From Culex pipiens pallens (taxonomy: Eukaryota; Arthropoda; Insecta; Diptera; Culicidae): a stretch of 64,000 nucleotides of DNA. The notes beneath the pieces were generated by a model, which worked only from the letters and a program-made list of their open reading frames with translations, was not told the DNA's origin and did not search any database. Below are positions 9,601-19,900 of the stretch, piece after piece. The stretch lies in the NCBI RefSeq assembly GCF_016801865.2, contig NC_068937.1, positions 95,192,500 to 95,256,499 of the forward strand, in the 5' to 3' direction. A program made the position numbers and the translations under genes. How positions within the stretch are numbered: the stretch's first letter is position 1; the number at the start of each line of letters is the position of its first letter.

Positions 9601-11619
9601 CTGCGACTGTACAAGACAACGATACTCTCGGTGCTGGAATATGGCAGTTTCTGCTTCCAAACAGCTGCGAAATCACGCTTGTTGGTTCTCCAGCGGATAC
9701 AGTACCGAAGTCTTCGCATTGTCTTGGGATGCATGCACTCAACTCACAACATGACCCTCGAGGTCTTGGCGGGAGTGTTGCCTCTGCGAACTCGTTACTA
9801 CGAACTGTCTTACCGGTTCCTGATCCGGTGTGATTACAGGAATAAACTGGTAATTGACAACTTTGAAACGTTGCTGAACCTTCACGTTGAGTCTCGGCGC
9901 ATGCTTCTATATTATGACTTTATGTCATCGTGGGAGTGGAGCCCGAGCACAACGGTACAGCGCACGCCTCCGTTAACCAGCAGCACCCTGATTGGCTTCG
10001 ACACGTCCATGAAAGCCGATACTCGCGGTATCCCAAACCATCTTCTGCGGGGAGTTGTACCGTCGATCTTCGCATCAAAGTACAACCATGTTCCTCCAAA
10101 CAACAGATTCTTCACCGATGGTTCCAAGCTCGACGGCTGTACGGGCTTCGGTGTTTATCATGAATCTTATCAGCTGTTCTTTAAGCTGAAGGACCCGAGT
10201 TCGGTTTACGTCGCAGAGTTAGCCGCGGTTTACTGCGCACTGCGAATCATCGAGACCATGCCACCTGACCACTACTTCATCTTCACCGATAGCTTTAGCT
10301 CTGTTGAGGCTATCCGGTCTCTGAAGCCGACCAGGGAGTCTGCGTTTTTCCTCACGGAAATACGCAAGACTTTAAACAACCTGGCGGCTCAGTCCTTCAG
10401 CATCACGGTGGTGTGGGTCCGCGCTCATTGCTCGATTCCGGGTAATGAGAAAGCGGACTTGCTCGCCAAGAAGGGTGCTGAGAGTGGAGACATTTTTGAA
10501 AGGCCAATTAGCCTACAAGAATGCTACGGTTTTCCGAGGCAGCGTGCGCTTCTGGATTGGCAAAAACAATGGGACGACGACACCAAGGGACGTTGGATGT
10601 ATTCCATACGACCTAAGGTGCAAAGAAAAGCCTGGTTCAAGGGAATGGACTTGACGCGTGGATTCATCAGAACGATGTCCCGCCTTATGTCGAACCATTA
10701 CTCGTCCAAGGCTCATCTGTACCGTATCAACATGAGTGATACGAACTTATGCGACTGTGGGCAGGGTTATCAGGACATCGACCATCTCGTATGGGCGTGT
10801 CCAGATCATCAGGCTCACAGAATTAAGTTGAAAGTTACCCTCAGGGCCCGAGGAAGACCACCAGAAATTCCGATGCGAGACGCGTTATCTCAACTAGACC
10901 TTGATGTTCTCTATCCGATCTATCAGTTCCTCTTAGATTCCAATATATCTATTTAGTTTTTCTTCCAGTTAGTTTTCCTTCAGCTAGTTTTCCTTCAGTT
11001 AGTATAACTCGCCTTCCCACAAAGCCGTCGTTTCTGGTTGCACCGGAAGCAAAGCAAGATCGCCCCAGCAGCTGGACACCGAGTTGCGGCTGAGGACAAA
11101 ACGCAAAGGCCAGCAGAGCCAACCAAGACCCCTACACAATCCCCCTTCCCTTCCCACGCCTTGTCTTTAACATCAATCCCTTCCCTACTAACCCCGAGTA
11201 GGCCGCGGGTAATCGGCTCCCCTCCCACTAACATTTACACACAAGATCCTCTGTAATTATTAAGTTTTTTGTAATTACAAAAGCCGACTCGGTCCTAACC
11301 AGGTCCCAGTACCGAAAAGGACCTAATAAAAATAATTTTATGAAAAAAAAAAAAAAAAACCCCGAAATGAACCTTCAACGTGGTGCACTCCAGAATCTTC
11401 CAGAGTATCTCCCGGTCAGGTCTACCGTCCTCCGGGAAAAGCCGTCGCATCGATCCGTTGACCTCCTCATCGCCGAAACACAACCGGCAGAACTGGTCCC
11501 CCTCGTTGTCACCGGGGTCTGCGCCACTGGCGGAGCTGCAAAAAGGGTCAACACAATTGATGATTCTGAATACTCATCGAAACGGTCACAACTAAATGTT
11601 ACCCAAAGTCGGTGTCCAT
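3619..11619 (-). CDS. Gene B: ZAD-FLYWCH zinc-finger protein (3 FLYWCH), 504 aa, LINE in intron 2
   Basis: Coding exons on the minus strand are 11619-11603 (17 nt, MDTDFG), 11535-11373 (first ZAD half) and 4953-3619; 1515 nt, all phases close. The ZAD is split by intron 2: CRLCFGDEE...ILECTTLK | LTFDDDHPAKVCDRCVERMDD. The joined sequence reads as a canonical ZAD with two C-x2-C pairs. Residues about 61-220 continue into an acidic, Ser-rich linker and a basic patch (KQKKKRTKK). FLYWCH 1 is about 223-279 (WAC...C...HNH), FLYWCH 2 about 308-373 (WKC...C, terminal HxH replaced by SEHTLEK), FLYWCH 3 about 415-478 (WRC...C...HDH). Intron 2 (4954-11372) holds a 6.3-kb LINE in the opposite orientation; without it the intron would be about 74 nt. 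The donor GTTCAT is weak. A nuclear DNA-binding regulator is inferred; whether it still splices is untested. Confidence 0.8.
5012..5024. repeat. Left 13-bp target-site duplication of the LINE
   Basis: AAACCCCGAAATG here is repeated at 11357-11369, directly flanking the LINE. The right copy's first As merge with the poly(A) tail, so the true length is 10-13 bp. Confidence 0.75.
5631..7262 (+). CDS. LINE ORF1: gag-like nucleic-acid-binding protein, 543 aa
   Basis: The start is ATG 5631 (MDPTESD...), the first ATG of this frame. The open frame upstream to 5538 is T-rich UTR. The N-terminus is acidic. Residues about 69-130 are a Pro-rich repeat of NPDPIPPNPDPIPP type. A fold typical of LINE ORF1 (WVVFFRP...) follows, then three CCHC-type knuckles at about 297-350: CENCQQLGHTKTYC, CSKCAGPHKDADC and CLLCGGEPHKTRQC. 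The C-terminus is again Pro/Lys-rich. It coats element RNA to form the retrotransposition RNP. The stop TAA overlaps the ORF2 start. Confidence 0.85.
   Translation: MDPTESDHEECDFDSTLEGDEDVDMADSVLGVPSNTTNRDLFLKDKDAGGKGGSSDGSKRTKRKRPKSDPNPVPPQPPIPPLTPDPIPPNPDPIPPNPDPIPPKTPVPNPDPNPPPPLNPHSQKPIPRPRQYQEGSQTEWVVFFRPKQKPLNFVQITKDLQKHYPGVVECTKLNKSKLRVIVNSAVQANQIVTDLRFSIEYRVWIPAHKVEIDGVVTDDSLSLVDLSRAVGRFKNPKLPAVEVLECRQLGNVTTEGGQKKFIPSASFRVTFAGSALPDYIELYKLRLPVRLYVPRVMSCENCQQLGHTKTYCSNKSKCSKCAGPHKDADCQKQAEKCLLCGGEPHKTRQCPKYKEREDKMKRSLRERSKKSFAEILSKVTHSNRFAPLADEDSEDEESDVEVLFQRDEESDSSGPNPKRNKASKSKKAAGGKGKDSDSLNFEEDFPFGPSGKPAPKPAPKPVPKPLKPVPKLPKIPLKPVPQPNPITDAFKGVLPFSTIVEWLCSFVSEPTRLIIKRFEPLARHIGKQLASTMPLLSFISFDG
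7255..10956 (+). CDS. LINE ORF2: endonuclease - reverse transcriptase - RNase H, 1233 aa
   Basis: The start ATG 7255 lies in ATGGGTAA, overlapping the ORF1 stop by 8 nt and suggesting termination-reinitiation. The AP-like endonuclease covers about residues 12-235 (ILQWNCRSL, ALSETF, LVLGDFN near 141, GSDHLP near 224). RT covers about 445-720, with GPDKIKFSLL, RPISLLSCLRKLLEKM, QYGFRRGKGTSD, FLDIKGAFDS and the catalytic YADD near 663. RNase H lies at about 950-1070, with FTDGS, AELAA, FTDS and HCSIPGNEKAD supplying the acidic residues. A C-terminal Cys/His motif (CDCGQGYQDIDHLVWACPDH) ends the protein. Every catalytic motif is present and there is no frameshift, so the copy may be active. Confidence 0.88.
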   Translation: MGNTPKTKNGISILQWNCRSLTPKLNDFQQFAFERDCDVFALSETFLIGDETPAFRGYNIITESRAGPNRGGGVLIGVRKCHTFRKVTLPKLGGIEAVAVQARIRGLDICIVSVYVPPQVSLTRQKLWGMLELLQAPRLVLGDFNLHSTEWGSHKTDPQAYLIHELCDDFQMTLLNRDKQVTRIATPPTPTTSGTKASAIDLSLCSNSLAVLCDWNVLQDPRGSDHLPIAILVSHGPQQSTTVEMPYDLTRNIDWKQYAEAVSIGVELRAGLAPLEEYAFLANLIYDSAIQAQTKPVPGPYIRTRPPLPWWDKECTDLSAARSEAYVDFCKCGIRANFQKYRALDRRYSNTLKRKKRMYWREFVEGLPADTSMSTLWRVARAIRRGSVPNESVEKSDKWILDFAKKVCPDSVPTQPSFNVVDGSDANPPFSMVELSIALLTGNNTAPGPDKIKFSLLKNLPDVAKQRLLKLFNTLVEQNVIPHEWRQVRVVAIQKPGKPASDHNSYRPISLLSCLRKLLEKMILDRLEPWMEREHLLSDTQYGFRRGKGTSDCLALLATGIDIARGKKQQMASVFLDIKGAFDSVSIDVLGVKLRRSGLNPTMCNFLINLLSEKHMHFVQGDLAITRISYMGLAQGSRLSPSMYNFYVSDIDDCLTGDCTLIQYADDAVVSIAAKKEVDLLEPLQDTLNNLAHWAVGKGIEFSPEKTELVVFTGKHEPPQLNLSLSGKTIEQSDHFMYMGTIFDQKGTWGKHINYLKQKCLQRTNFMRSVSGNRWGAHPSDLLRLYKTTILSVLEYGSFCFQTAAKSRLLVLQRIQYRSLRIVLGCMHSTHNMTLEVLAGVLPLRTRYYELSYRFLIRCDYRNKLVIDNFETLLNLHVESRRMLLYYDFMSSWEWSPSTTVQRTPPLTSSTLIGFDTSMKADTRGIPNHLLRGVVPSIFASKYNHVPPNNRFFTDGSKLDGCTGFGVYHESYQLFFKLKDPSSVYVAELAAVYCALRIIETMPPDHYFIFTDSFSSVEAIRSLKPTRESAFFLTEIRKTLNNLAAQSFSITVVWVRAHCSIPGNEKADLLAKKGAESGDIFERPISLQECYGFPRQRALLDWQKQWDDDTKGRWMYSIRPKVQRKAWFKGMDLTRGFIRTMSRLMSNHYSSKAHLYRINMSDTNLCDCGQGYQDIDHLVWACPDHQAHRIKLKVTLRARGRPPEIPMRDALSQLDLDVLYPIYQFLLDSNISI
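11357..11369. repeat. Right 13-bp target-site duplication of the LINE
   Basis: It repeats 5012-5024 and directly follows the poly(A) tail. It lies 2 nt inside the gene B intron donor at 11371-11372. Confidence 0.75.
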
Positions 11620-13300
11620 CGGTAGATGCTCCCGACAATTTTTGCAGTTTAAAAACTTATTTTCAACTAAAACTTAGTTCAGAATCAAATTTACACTGTT
11701 TTGACATTGCACATTTGTTTTTGTTTGAACGCGGTGTAGAGCGGTGCTGTGAAGAACGGTGTATAACCGAACCCGTTTCTCTTTCTCTCCCTCTTTCATT
11801 TTCTCTCGCGAGAGAGAAGCCGGCACATGTATTGTTGATTGCAAGTTGAAATTCAAACGGCTCCAGTTGCTCACGTCTATTAAGGAGATTTTCAAGATAC
11901 AGCTCCGGTTGGAAGGGAACAGAATCTAGGTTGGGGACACAGTTTTTGCCTCTTCTGACCGGAGATGTCAAAATTGGGCCATCTCCGGTCGGAAACTGAT
12001 CCATGTCTCCAACTTTAGATTGTTTTCTGGAACTGACAAACGGGTTTTTTTTTCGGGAAATTCTATTTCAAACGCAACAAAAAAATACCGAGTTGAGTTT
12101 CCAAATAGAGCTTCCACTTTCTTTTAGAAGTCAAACACGTGTGACAGCCTAGGCGAAATAATTCAGTCTGAAAAAAAAACGATAAGTCGAAATTACACCT
12201 TTTTCAGTTCGGACGGTTCGGACCCCTGAACTGGTCAAAGTGTAACTTTAACACTTTTGCAGTTTGAATTGTACACTTTTTTTTTAGTTCGAGGGTTGAA
12301 ACCAGTCGGCGGTGTAAAATCGAACTGCAAAAAGTGTAATGCCGATTTTCCTTGTATCTTGAAAGTTCGATTTGACGTTGAGCCGGAACCAGACTCAACC
12401 ATTCGACCTGGTTTCTTCGGGAAAGTTGCTCTCCAGTCGATTCCGCTCATGCCTGGTCATACTAGAAGTTGCTGTTTGTTTACTCTAGACCTGTAGAAGC
12501 AATTGTACAAAAAAAAAACAAACTTCCCATATTGACCATCCATAAATCACGTGGACACTTTTTTGGAAACCTCCCATATAACCTTTAACCCGCTTGAGAC
12601 AAGCCAGTTTTTCAACTAAATGAGCTGACATTTCTCGTGAAAGTCCCTATCGTGGTCCCTATGGTTATACCCTTCAAGAGGAACCACATCTTGATCTGAG
12701 AACTTTTCAAAATTCGTACCCACCTTAATATAGGGGAACAGTGGGTCAAAATCGCCGCAGATACATACGTCATTAAATTCATAAATTTTATGAATGGCGC
12801 CGAATCAAAATTTGTTTTTAAATTTGCTTAGACTGCTGTCTATTATCAACGAAATTTTAGTTCGTCCGTGATTTCAGTTAAGTCCTCAATGAAGTTCTAA
12901 CACCAGAAGCGACCAACTTAATACTCTAAACAGTTTCCATCCTTGCCCTGATAAAAAGTCTAACTAACAGGATATCGTTGCCAAATAAAATTACTATTAC
13001 TATTACTATTACTATTACCAAATCTGTTTCCTTCAATCGCGCGATCGTCACAGCAAAATGTCTCCTGCAACGCACAATACTTTTCGCGGACCGCGACATC
13101 TGTTTTGTTTACATCTCCAAACGCGCTCTCCGCTCTCTCCTCTCACGCTCCACCTCTCCCGAGCAAAAGGACATCACAGGCCGAGCGGCGCCGATCCTGC
13201 TGGTACGAGCGAGACACCTCCATAGGCGTCGCCCACCAACCAGAGAGAGACGCCGTCCGCCAAGATTCTGATCTACTCTGCCGCTACTCTTGTGCGAGTG
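11620..13300. other. Divergent intergenic region B/C with repeat fragments
   Basis: This separates the 5' ends of gene B (minus) and gene C (plus). It must hold the gene B promoter. Fragments of dispersed repeats include 'taaatcacgtggacac' near 12543, related to the element at 44980-45144. A microsatellite (ATTACT)n lies near 12988-13018 and follows what may be a retroelement 3' end. No coding frame was found. Confidence 0.4.
12988..13018. repeat. (ATTACT)n microsatellite, possible LINE 3' tail
   Basis: Four to five copies of a 6-mer follow 'gttgccaaataaa'. Some non-LTR elements end in such short tandem repeats, but no body was recognised. Confidence 0.35.
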
Positions 13301-13907
13301 TATTGGTAGAGGTGCTTCTTCAAACATAAATATTTAGCGCAGAGGAGCAGAAGTTCTTCGTGACGACGTGCCGCGCGCGCTGGTGAAAATCGCGTAAATT
13401 ACGGTGAAAAAGTGATCTCCGCGAAGCGGAAGTGTGCACCAGGAACGGTCCGGACCCGGGAGCATCCCGTGGCAGCGGAAGTGGCGTGGGTTGGTGCGGT
13501 TTTGTGCCGTTACGGACGGGTTGAAAAGTGGATTGGGTAGGCAAGCGTTCAGGATATTGAACGCCCTGCCCTGGTTTTTCTCATGTAGAGTGTGTGCGTT
13601 TGTGTCCCTGTAGACAACGCGGCGCAGCAGGTCCGGGCGGTAGGGTTTGGACAAGGGGGAGGTGAAGCGAAGTTCTGCCTCTCCGAGCAATAGCTTGAAC
13701 AGTGTGCGGACGCGAGTTGTCCTGGTTGTGTGTGCAGCAGTTCTTCGGAGATAGCGAAGGGTGAAAAAAGTATGGATCCGACTCGTACCGTCGAGTCAGG
13801 TCTTGGTTGGTAGAACATTCGGACGAAGAGGACGGTGGATTACGTGTTGTAGTTCAATCTGCTAAGTTTGGTGGAGTTGAAGAGTTATTCAACGATCGTC
13901 GCACAAA
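13301..13907 (+). promoter_or_regulatory. GC-rich probable promoter and 5' UTR of gene C
   Basis: The sequence leaves AT-rich DNA and is GC-rich up to the ATG at 13908, as expected for a 5' UTR. The ATG context is CACAAAATGG. No TATA box was recognised, and the transcription start cannot be placed by eye. Confidence 0.35.
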
Positions 13908-16900
13908 ATGGATACCCAAGTGGCTGCCGCGGCGGCCGCAGCTGTCGCCGGGAAGGTCTGCCGACTGTGCTTTGCCGGAGGCGGCACCGACGACCTGCAG
14001 CTCAGCTCCGTCCAGGGCACCAAATCCCTGCTGAAGCGGATCTACGAGTGCACCAGCGTACAGGTAAGCGCACATCTTCCCTTACGACGCCATCCCAAAT
14101 ATCGATCCGACCTCATCGTCGGATGTGAAAATCCCCTCTTCATCTTGTTCCCCTTCTTTTCTCTCTTGCCCTGCCTGCCTGCCTGCACGTTCTTGAACGC
14201 ACACACGCAGATCACCGCCGGCGGTGGCGAAGGGGGAATCGATCAGAACGCCCAGCTCTGCCAGCCCTGTGTGGACCGCATCGACGACTTTTACGCGTAC
14301 CGGGCGCTCTGCCGAACCAACAACGAACACATCCGGCAGCTGGTGCAGGCCCAGCCCGACCAGGTCGTCACCATTAAGCAGGAGAAGCAGCTTGACCTGG
14401 ACGACGACAGCGGCGGCGAAGAATCGTCAAGACATCATCCACTGACGGCAGCGAACGACGAGGTGAGTACGGCGCAGGTCCGTTTTCTATACGCGAGTTG
14501 GTGGTGCTGCTGCTGCTGGACTCTCGAGATGTGTTGATACAGCCAAAGAGTACAACACGTTCAAGCGCTGTGTCATCGATTAACTCTCGACCTGCTCGGT
14601 CGTCGAGTTCAACACACAGGCCGAGACTCTCGGCTCGCACGCCTCGTTGGCTTTATCGATCAGACCTGGGACTATCGCTTGACTCGTTGGACGGCGATAT
14701 TCGCGGAAGATAACAAATCGCCCAACTTTTGCGTTACGCTTTCAACCTTTTTTTTATTTTTTTGGGAGGGTGGTTCCAGCGACCGAATGAACGAAACCAG
14801 GTGCAATCAAGAGTGAGGGGAGAGCGCGAGATTCTGCTGTAGCAGTAGTAGAGCACAAAGAACATCGCTGCTTGTGCATCTTCCTCATCCGTGAGTTTGG
14901 ATCGCTGGGTTGATACGGGAGTACGTACGCGAGAGAGAGCGCGCGCGTGGAATGTGAAAATATGTCGAAATTCTACGCGGGTCCAGCGAGCAGCGAATGC
15001 AGTAGAAGCACAGTTTTGGTTGTGATGCAATTTGTATTCAAATATCGTAAAATGAACTCCGGCATCAGATCGAGACTTGTCGAGATATCGGGGAATGTAG
15101 GACAAGGTTATTTAATGAAGATTTAGGAGCTGTGTTTTCAAGAAGATAGAAGATTAGAAAGCAATTGATATTTTTTGTCTTCAAATTGCTTCAAATATTC
15201 AAAGTTTCAAATAAATTGCTTTTTAATCGATTAATTAAAATTATACAGTTATAAATAAGAACCTCCTTTGCGAAACTAGACAGCAGGTTTTAACTGCATT
15301 AAGCTTTGTCAGAAAAATAATCCTCATACAAAGTATTACATTATCGAAACAGAAACAATAAAACCTTCTTAAAGATAAGTCTTACCGTACAAATGCATAT
15401 AAGAGCAATCTAGTAACACTACCAGGAGACACACATTCCTTGGAAAGCTCTAACATTGTTCTTAAAACGTATTTTTTCAATCTTTTTGAAATCTACTTTC
15501 AATCGAAAAAATAGCAAATTCATGTGGGAAGACTCGACTAATAAGGGCGACCAGCAGCCGCTGGTCGGCAGCGAAACTATGGGAAAGTAAAGTTTGTATC
15601 AGACATGACATATTTGCTGATATACCTAGCCTTTATTAGTTTTGATGGTGCTTCTAATGACCCATTTCAGAATGGCAGAGAACAAATCAAAAATCAAACC
15701 ATCCACATTAACGACCCCCGGGTCTTTTGTGGTCTCTATTGCAAGTTTCTGCTCGAACCTAGGAGTCCGAAGGCTTGAATGGGGAGAGCACCCAAACCTC
15801 TTTCTACTCCTAGGAACCTTCCACCCCAGTGTTTGAACAGACGACCTTTGGATTGCGAGTCCAACCGCCGCCAGCGATTCCACCGGAGTAGGCTTGGTTT
15901 GGTGTGTTGTTTGTACTTATGGCATGGAGACGACTCCTACACCTGGAATGACTTAACGGCCTAACAACCAAGGCCGGGACCGACATTTTACTTCCTCATC
16001 CGATGGAAGGTTGGAGCAGATGGGAATCGAACCCAGAATCATCCGCTTACAAAGCGGACTGCGTAACCATTCGGCCACGCACTGCCACACATGGCAGAGA
16101 ACCTGGCGGCCAAATTCCAAGGTCACATCAAGTCTACATATTCTCGAAAAAAATAAAATAAATAAAAGCAACTCACTCGTTCAGTCTCGTTTTTCTCCTG
16201 TCAAATGCGCACAGCAACTCAAGGAGGTATTAGACTATGGTAAACAAACAAACCCATCCCATTTTCTAAACTCGCTTACGGCAAAGTCACAAGCAAAGCC
16301 AAATCTAGCAAAACAATGCCAACTGAAGGAGCTATTATACTACGACAAATAAACAAACAAACTCGCACTTTTTTGTGTTTGACAGTTTGCCAAACCCGCA
16401 AACAAATGATTCGTGTGTCAAAATCAGCTGTGTCCTTTGTTATACCACGAGCACGTGGTTAACAGCTGGTTTTTACAGGCGATTGATCTACTCGATTTGC
16501 CTATGTATGTGTAAAAATAGTATAAACAAAATCAGCTGCTTGGAATTCAGCCAATCACAATCGATCAAAACCAAAACATTACTTTAAATACAAATACTAA
16601 CACAGAATCATGGTGTGCGTGAGAGAAACCGTGGAGATCTCTATTGTAAAACGTTTAAATGTTCATGAAATATCAAGTTTGCTTTTACGAATAATATCAC
16701 TCTGAGGTTCACAGGTTATCACAAGCTTTTAAAAGGCTCTTGGACTTTTTATTGAATAAATTTGTTTTGCAAAGAAAATTAAAGAACAATCGAAAATCAA
16801 TCCAATCCAATATTATTAGGTTCCGTCCCAGTAGGATGACATACTTTATCAAGAAACAGGAGCTCCAAAAAAGGTCCCACCACAAAACGGGAATACGCGA

Positions 16901-19900
16901 CGCAAGGCCCAACTTTTTGAACCTATCTAAAGACCGAAGTTTCCGAAACATATTTATTGAAGACATAGAAAACATCAATTTTACCTGTTTTTAAACCTTT
17001 GCATGGCAATATCTCAGCAACTCAGCAAGGGTCGTATCTAAAGATCAAAAAAGCAAAATATAGAGAATTTTCTCAGCTTTTCAATTTTTTTTTTTCAAAA
17101 ATGGGCAAACATGGGCACTAATTTAAAAAAAAATATTAACTGCTTTTAAAAAAAAAATAACCTGAAAATGGCTATAACTTGAAAGCAGTGCACTTTATCA
17201 ACATTTCACTAAAGTTCTTTATGATTGCAAATTCAATTTTTCATCGAAAAATGAGGTTGATTTTTTTTGCGACCAATATTTACATTTTTTGAAAAAATCA
17301 GTATTGATTCAAAAATTCATAACTCGGTCGAAGATTTTTTGCCCGTTCTGGAAATTTCTGAAAAGTTGGCCTAATAAACATATAAAAAATAAAAAAAAAT
17401 AGTATTTTCTTGCAAATCAAGTTTTAGTGACAAAAAGTTAAATTAAAAATCACCAAATTTTTTTTACCGTGTATCATATTTTTCAGTGTAGTCCTTATCC
17501 ATCCACCTTCAACTTTGCCGAAGACACCAAATCGATCAAAGAATACCTTCAAAAGATACAGATTTTTGAATTTTCATACATTATTTTTGTATGGACAGCT
17601 GCCAAATTTGTATGGAAAATTATATCTACAAACTAATGATGCAAAATGGCTTCTATGGGCATACCGAAAGCACCATAAAAGTTTCAGCCGGATTAAAAAA
17701 TTCAAAAATTAAAATTAAATAAAAAGCTCGATTTCGTAGAGATTAAATTAAATTAAGAATATCACGTATTTTGGGAATTAAACTTGTATTGATCATAAGT
17801 CAAATTAAATAAAAATTGGATTTTTTCCGTGTACCCTTTTTTCCGAATCATAACCTACAACTTTGCCGAAGACACCATATCGATCATAAAACTCCGTCTC
17901 AAGAATGTCATACATTGACATACCCATTTTGTATGTCCAACTTCCAAAATTGTATGGTGACTTCACAGCAGTAATCCAGCTGCGTGTAAAATAAGCTGCG
18001 TGTAAAATAAACATGTAGCCCATCCGTATGGAAAACCTACTTGACCGAAATGTCAAGCTCATGTATGCGTTTATCCTTTCCATTCTTCATTGGTCTGATG
18101 ATCGAGTGGGCTATTCAAAAATTCGACTAGTCGTTTCCTCCGCACTTTGCACACTTTAGTTGCGCGGTCTAAAAAAATTTAGGAATTGGGAAGACTGCAT
18201 TCACTGTTGAAATTAGTTTAGCTTAATCCGTTCAGTGATTTAATCGTCTAAAAACTTGTTGTCATTTTATTAACTGTAGAAGTTTATGATTCCTGTCTTA
18301 TAAAAAATAATAATAATAATTTTTCTCTGTTTTCCAGATCGCTGCCAAGAGCACTCCAAAAACCAAAGACGTCAAGAAACAGTCGCATTTCTTGCAATCT
18401 AATCAATTTCTACATACTGATGAGGTAAAACCAGACCTATTTGTTCCCCCTAATATTGACTCAGTTGTAACACCCATCTGACCATTTCTCGCAGATCACA
18501 ATCAAGCGCGAAGCGCTCCCGGAAGACGCTGACGCTGACGTGTACTACACCAGCGAGGGCGAAACGCAGGCGGCCACATCGTCCAAACGTCCCAACTACC
18601 GCATCATCATCGCGGCCAACAACCGCGAGCGGCTCGTGTACGGTGGCTATCTGTACTGTCGGCACTTTACGCGGCGGGACGGTTCGACGCACTGGCGGTG
18701 CCGGCTGAACGGGTGCCAGGCCGCGGTCAATCTGATGCTGGACGAGTCGATCGTGTTGGCGAATAATAATGGGCATTGTCACGCGCAGAACGCGCCGGAG
18801 GAGTTGATGGCGGATATGTCGGCTGGGGGAGTGTTGGAGGGGGAGGAGGGGGATGATGGCGAGGATGGGATTGTGGACTCGGAGATGATGCAGGTCGAGG
18901 CGGATAGTTTGGTGTACGTGGCGAATAAGAAGCAGGGGGAGACGTTGATTCATGGTGGGTACCGGTACTGTAAGCGCTACCAGAAGATGGACGGGTCGAC
19001 GTTCTGGAAGTGTAGGTCGAACGGCAATCGGTGCTCGGCTGGGGTTTATGTTTATCCGGAGGCGCGGGTCAAGTACCATGGACAGCACAACCATGACAAG
19101 GTGGTGGAGGGGTGTGAGGGCGACGAGTCGTCGTCCTTTGTGGTGGAGGGAGGTTACACGATCTGCGAGGACGTTGAAGATGAGGAGGAGGAGGATGGAC
19201 AGGAGGAGAGCGAGCGGGACTACTCGGAGGACATTGCGGCGCTGTTGTCGTCGAGTCTGGAAGTGATGATGCCAGAGGAGAAGAAGCAGACGGGCAAGCA
19301 GCAGTACGGAGTTGAGGATTATGAGATAACTACGAATGTAAAGGGTCGCGAGTGTTTGATCTTCGAGGGTCATCAGTACAGCAAGGATCGGGAGCGGGTT
19401 GATGGGGCGGTTTATTGGCGCTGTCGGCGAAACTACGACAAGTGTCGAGCGTTGGCGATCGTGATGCCGGACGGGACGATCGAGAAGTGCGGCGATCATC
19501 TGCACGATACGGACAAGAGGCACCTGGAGCGTCAGGAGCAAGGCAGCGGAAGTCGGTTCTACCGGATCATTAAAAACCAAAGAGGAAACGATGCGTTCGT
19601 GTTCGAAGGTCATCGCTTCAGCAAGGAGTGGTCACGCGTTGACGGGTCGATCATCTGGCGCTGTTCGTACCGAAGTGGCGTCTGCCGGGTTAAGGTCGTC
19701 TTGAACGGCGACGGGTACGTGTACAAGATGGGAACCGATCACGAGCACGATCACGAGACGACGGAACCTCCAGTCACCGAAGAGGTCATCCCAGACGAGG
19801 ACGTGGAGTTCGTTGAAGAATCTCCGATGCGTCGCAAGCTGATCCCCGCTGCGCCATCCGTCTCAAACGTCTCAGCGGAAGTCCAAGCAGCCGGAGGTTA

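Larger units (their letters stand above)
5025..11356 (+). mobile_element. Full-length non-LTR retrotransposon (I-group type with RNase H), 6.3 kb
   Basis: It has a 5' UTR (5025-5630, GC-rich then T-rich), two overlapping intact ORFs, a 3' UTR (10957-11340) and a poly(A) tail. It is bounded by a 13-bp direct duplication of the target. ORF2 order endonuclease-RT-RNase H plus a knuckle-bearing ORF1 places it among the RNase H-containing LINE clades (I, LOA, R1, Outcast and relatives); the Jockey clade proper lacks RNase H. The exact clade was not resolved. Intact frames and clear duplications suggest recent insertion. It lies antisense in intron 2 of gene B. Confidence 0.85.
14463..18337 (+). 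other. Gene C intron 2 (3.9 kb), repeat-rich
   Basis: Flanked by GAG|GTGAGT and TTTCCAG|ATC. It contains a reversed dimeric SINE (15640-16086), end fragments of the AGGAGC-type palindromic element (16221-16408) and a dispersed repeat (17025-17540). No additional gene was seen. Confidence 0.6.

Noticed and set aside
11038..11256. 72-codon plus-strand frame in the LINE 3' UTR
   Set aside because: No LINE carries a third protein here and no motif is present; chance frame.
12988..13018. Microsatellite as a promoter element of gene C
   Set aside because: Simple repeat 0.9 kb upstream of the ATG, more like a retroelement tail; nothing ties it to regulation.
18450..19613. Long minus-strand open frame (387 codons) opposite gene C exon 4
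   Set aside because: It is Arg/Leu/Val-rich antisense shadow of GC-rich FLYWCH codons with no domain. The plus frame carries seven fingers and matching splice sites.
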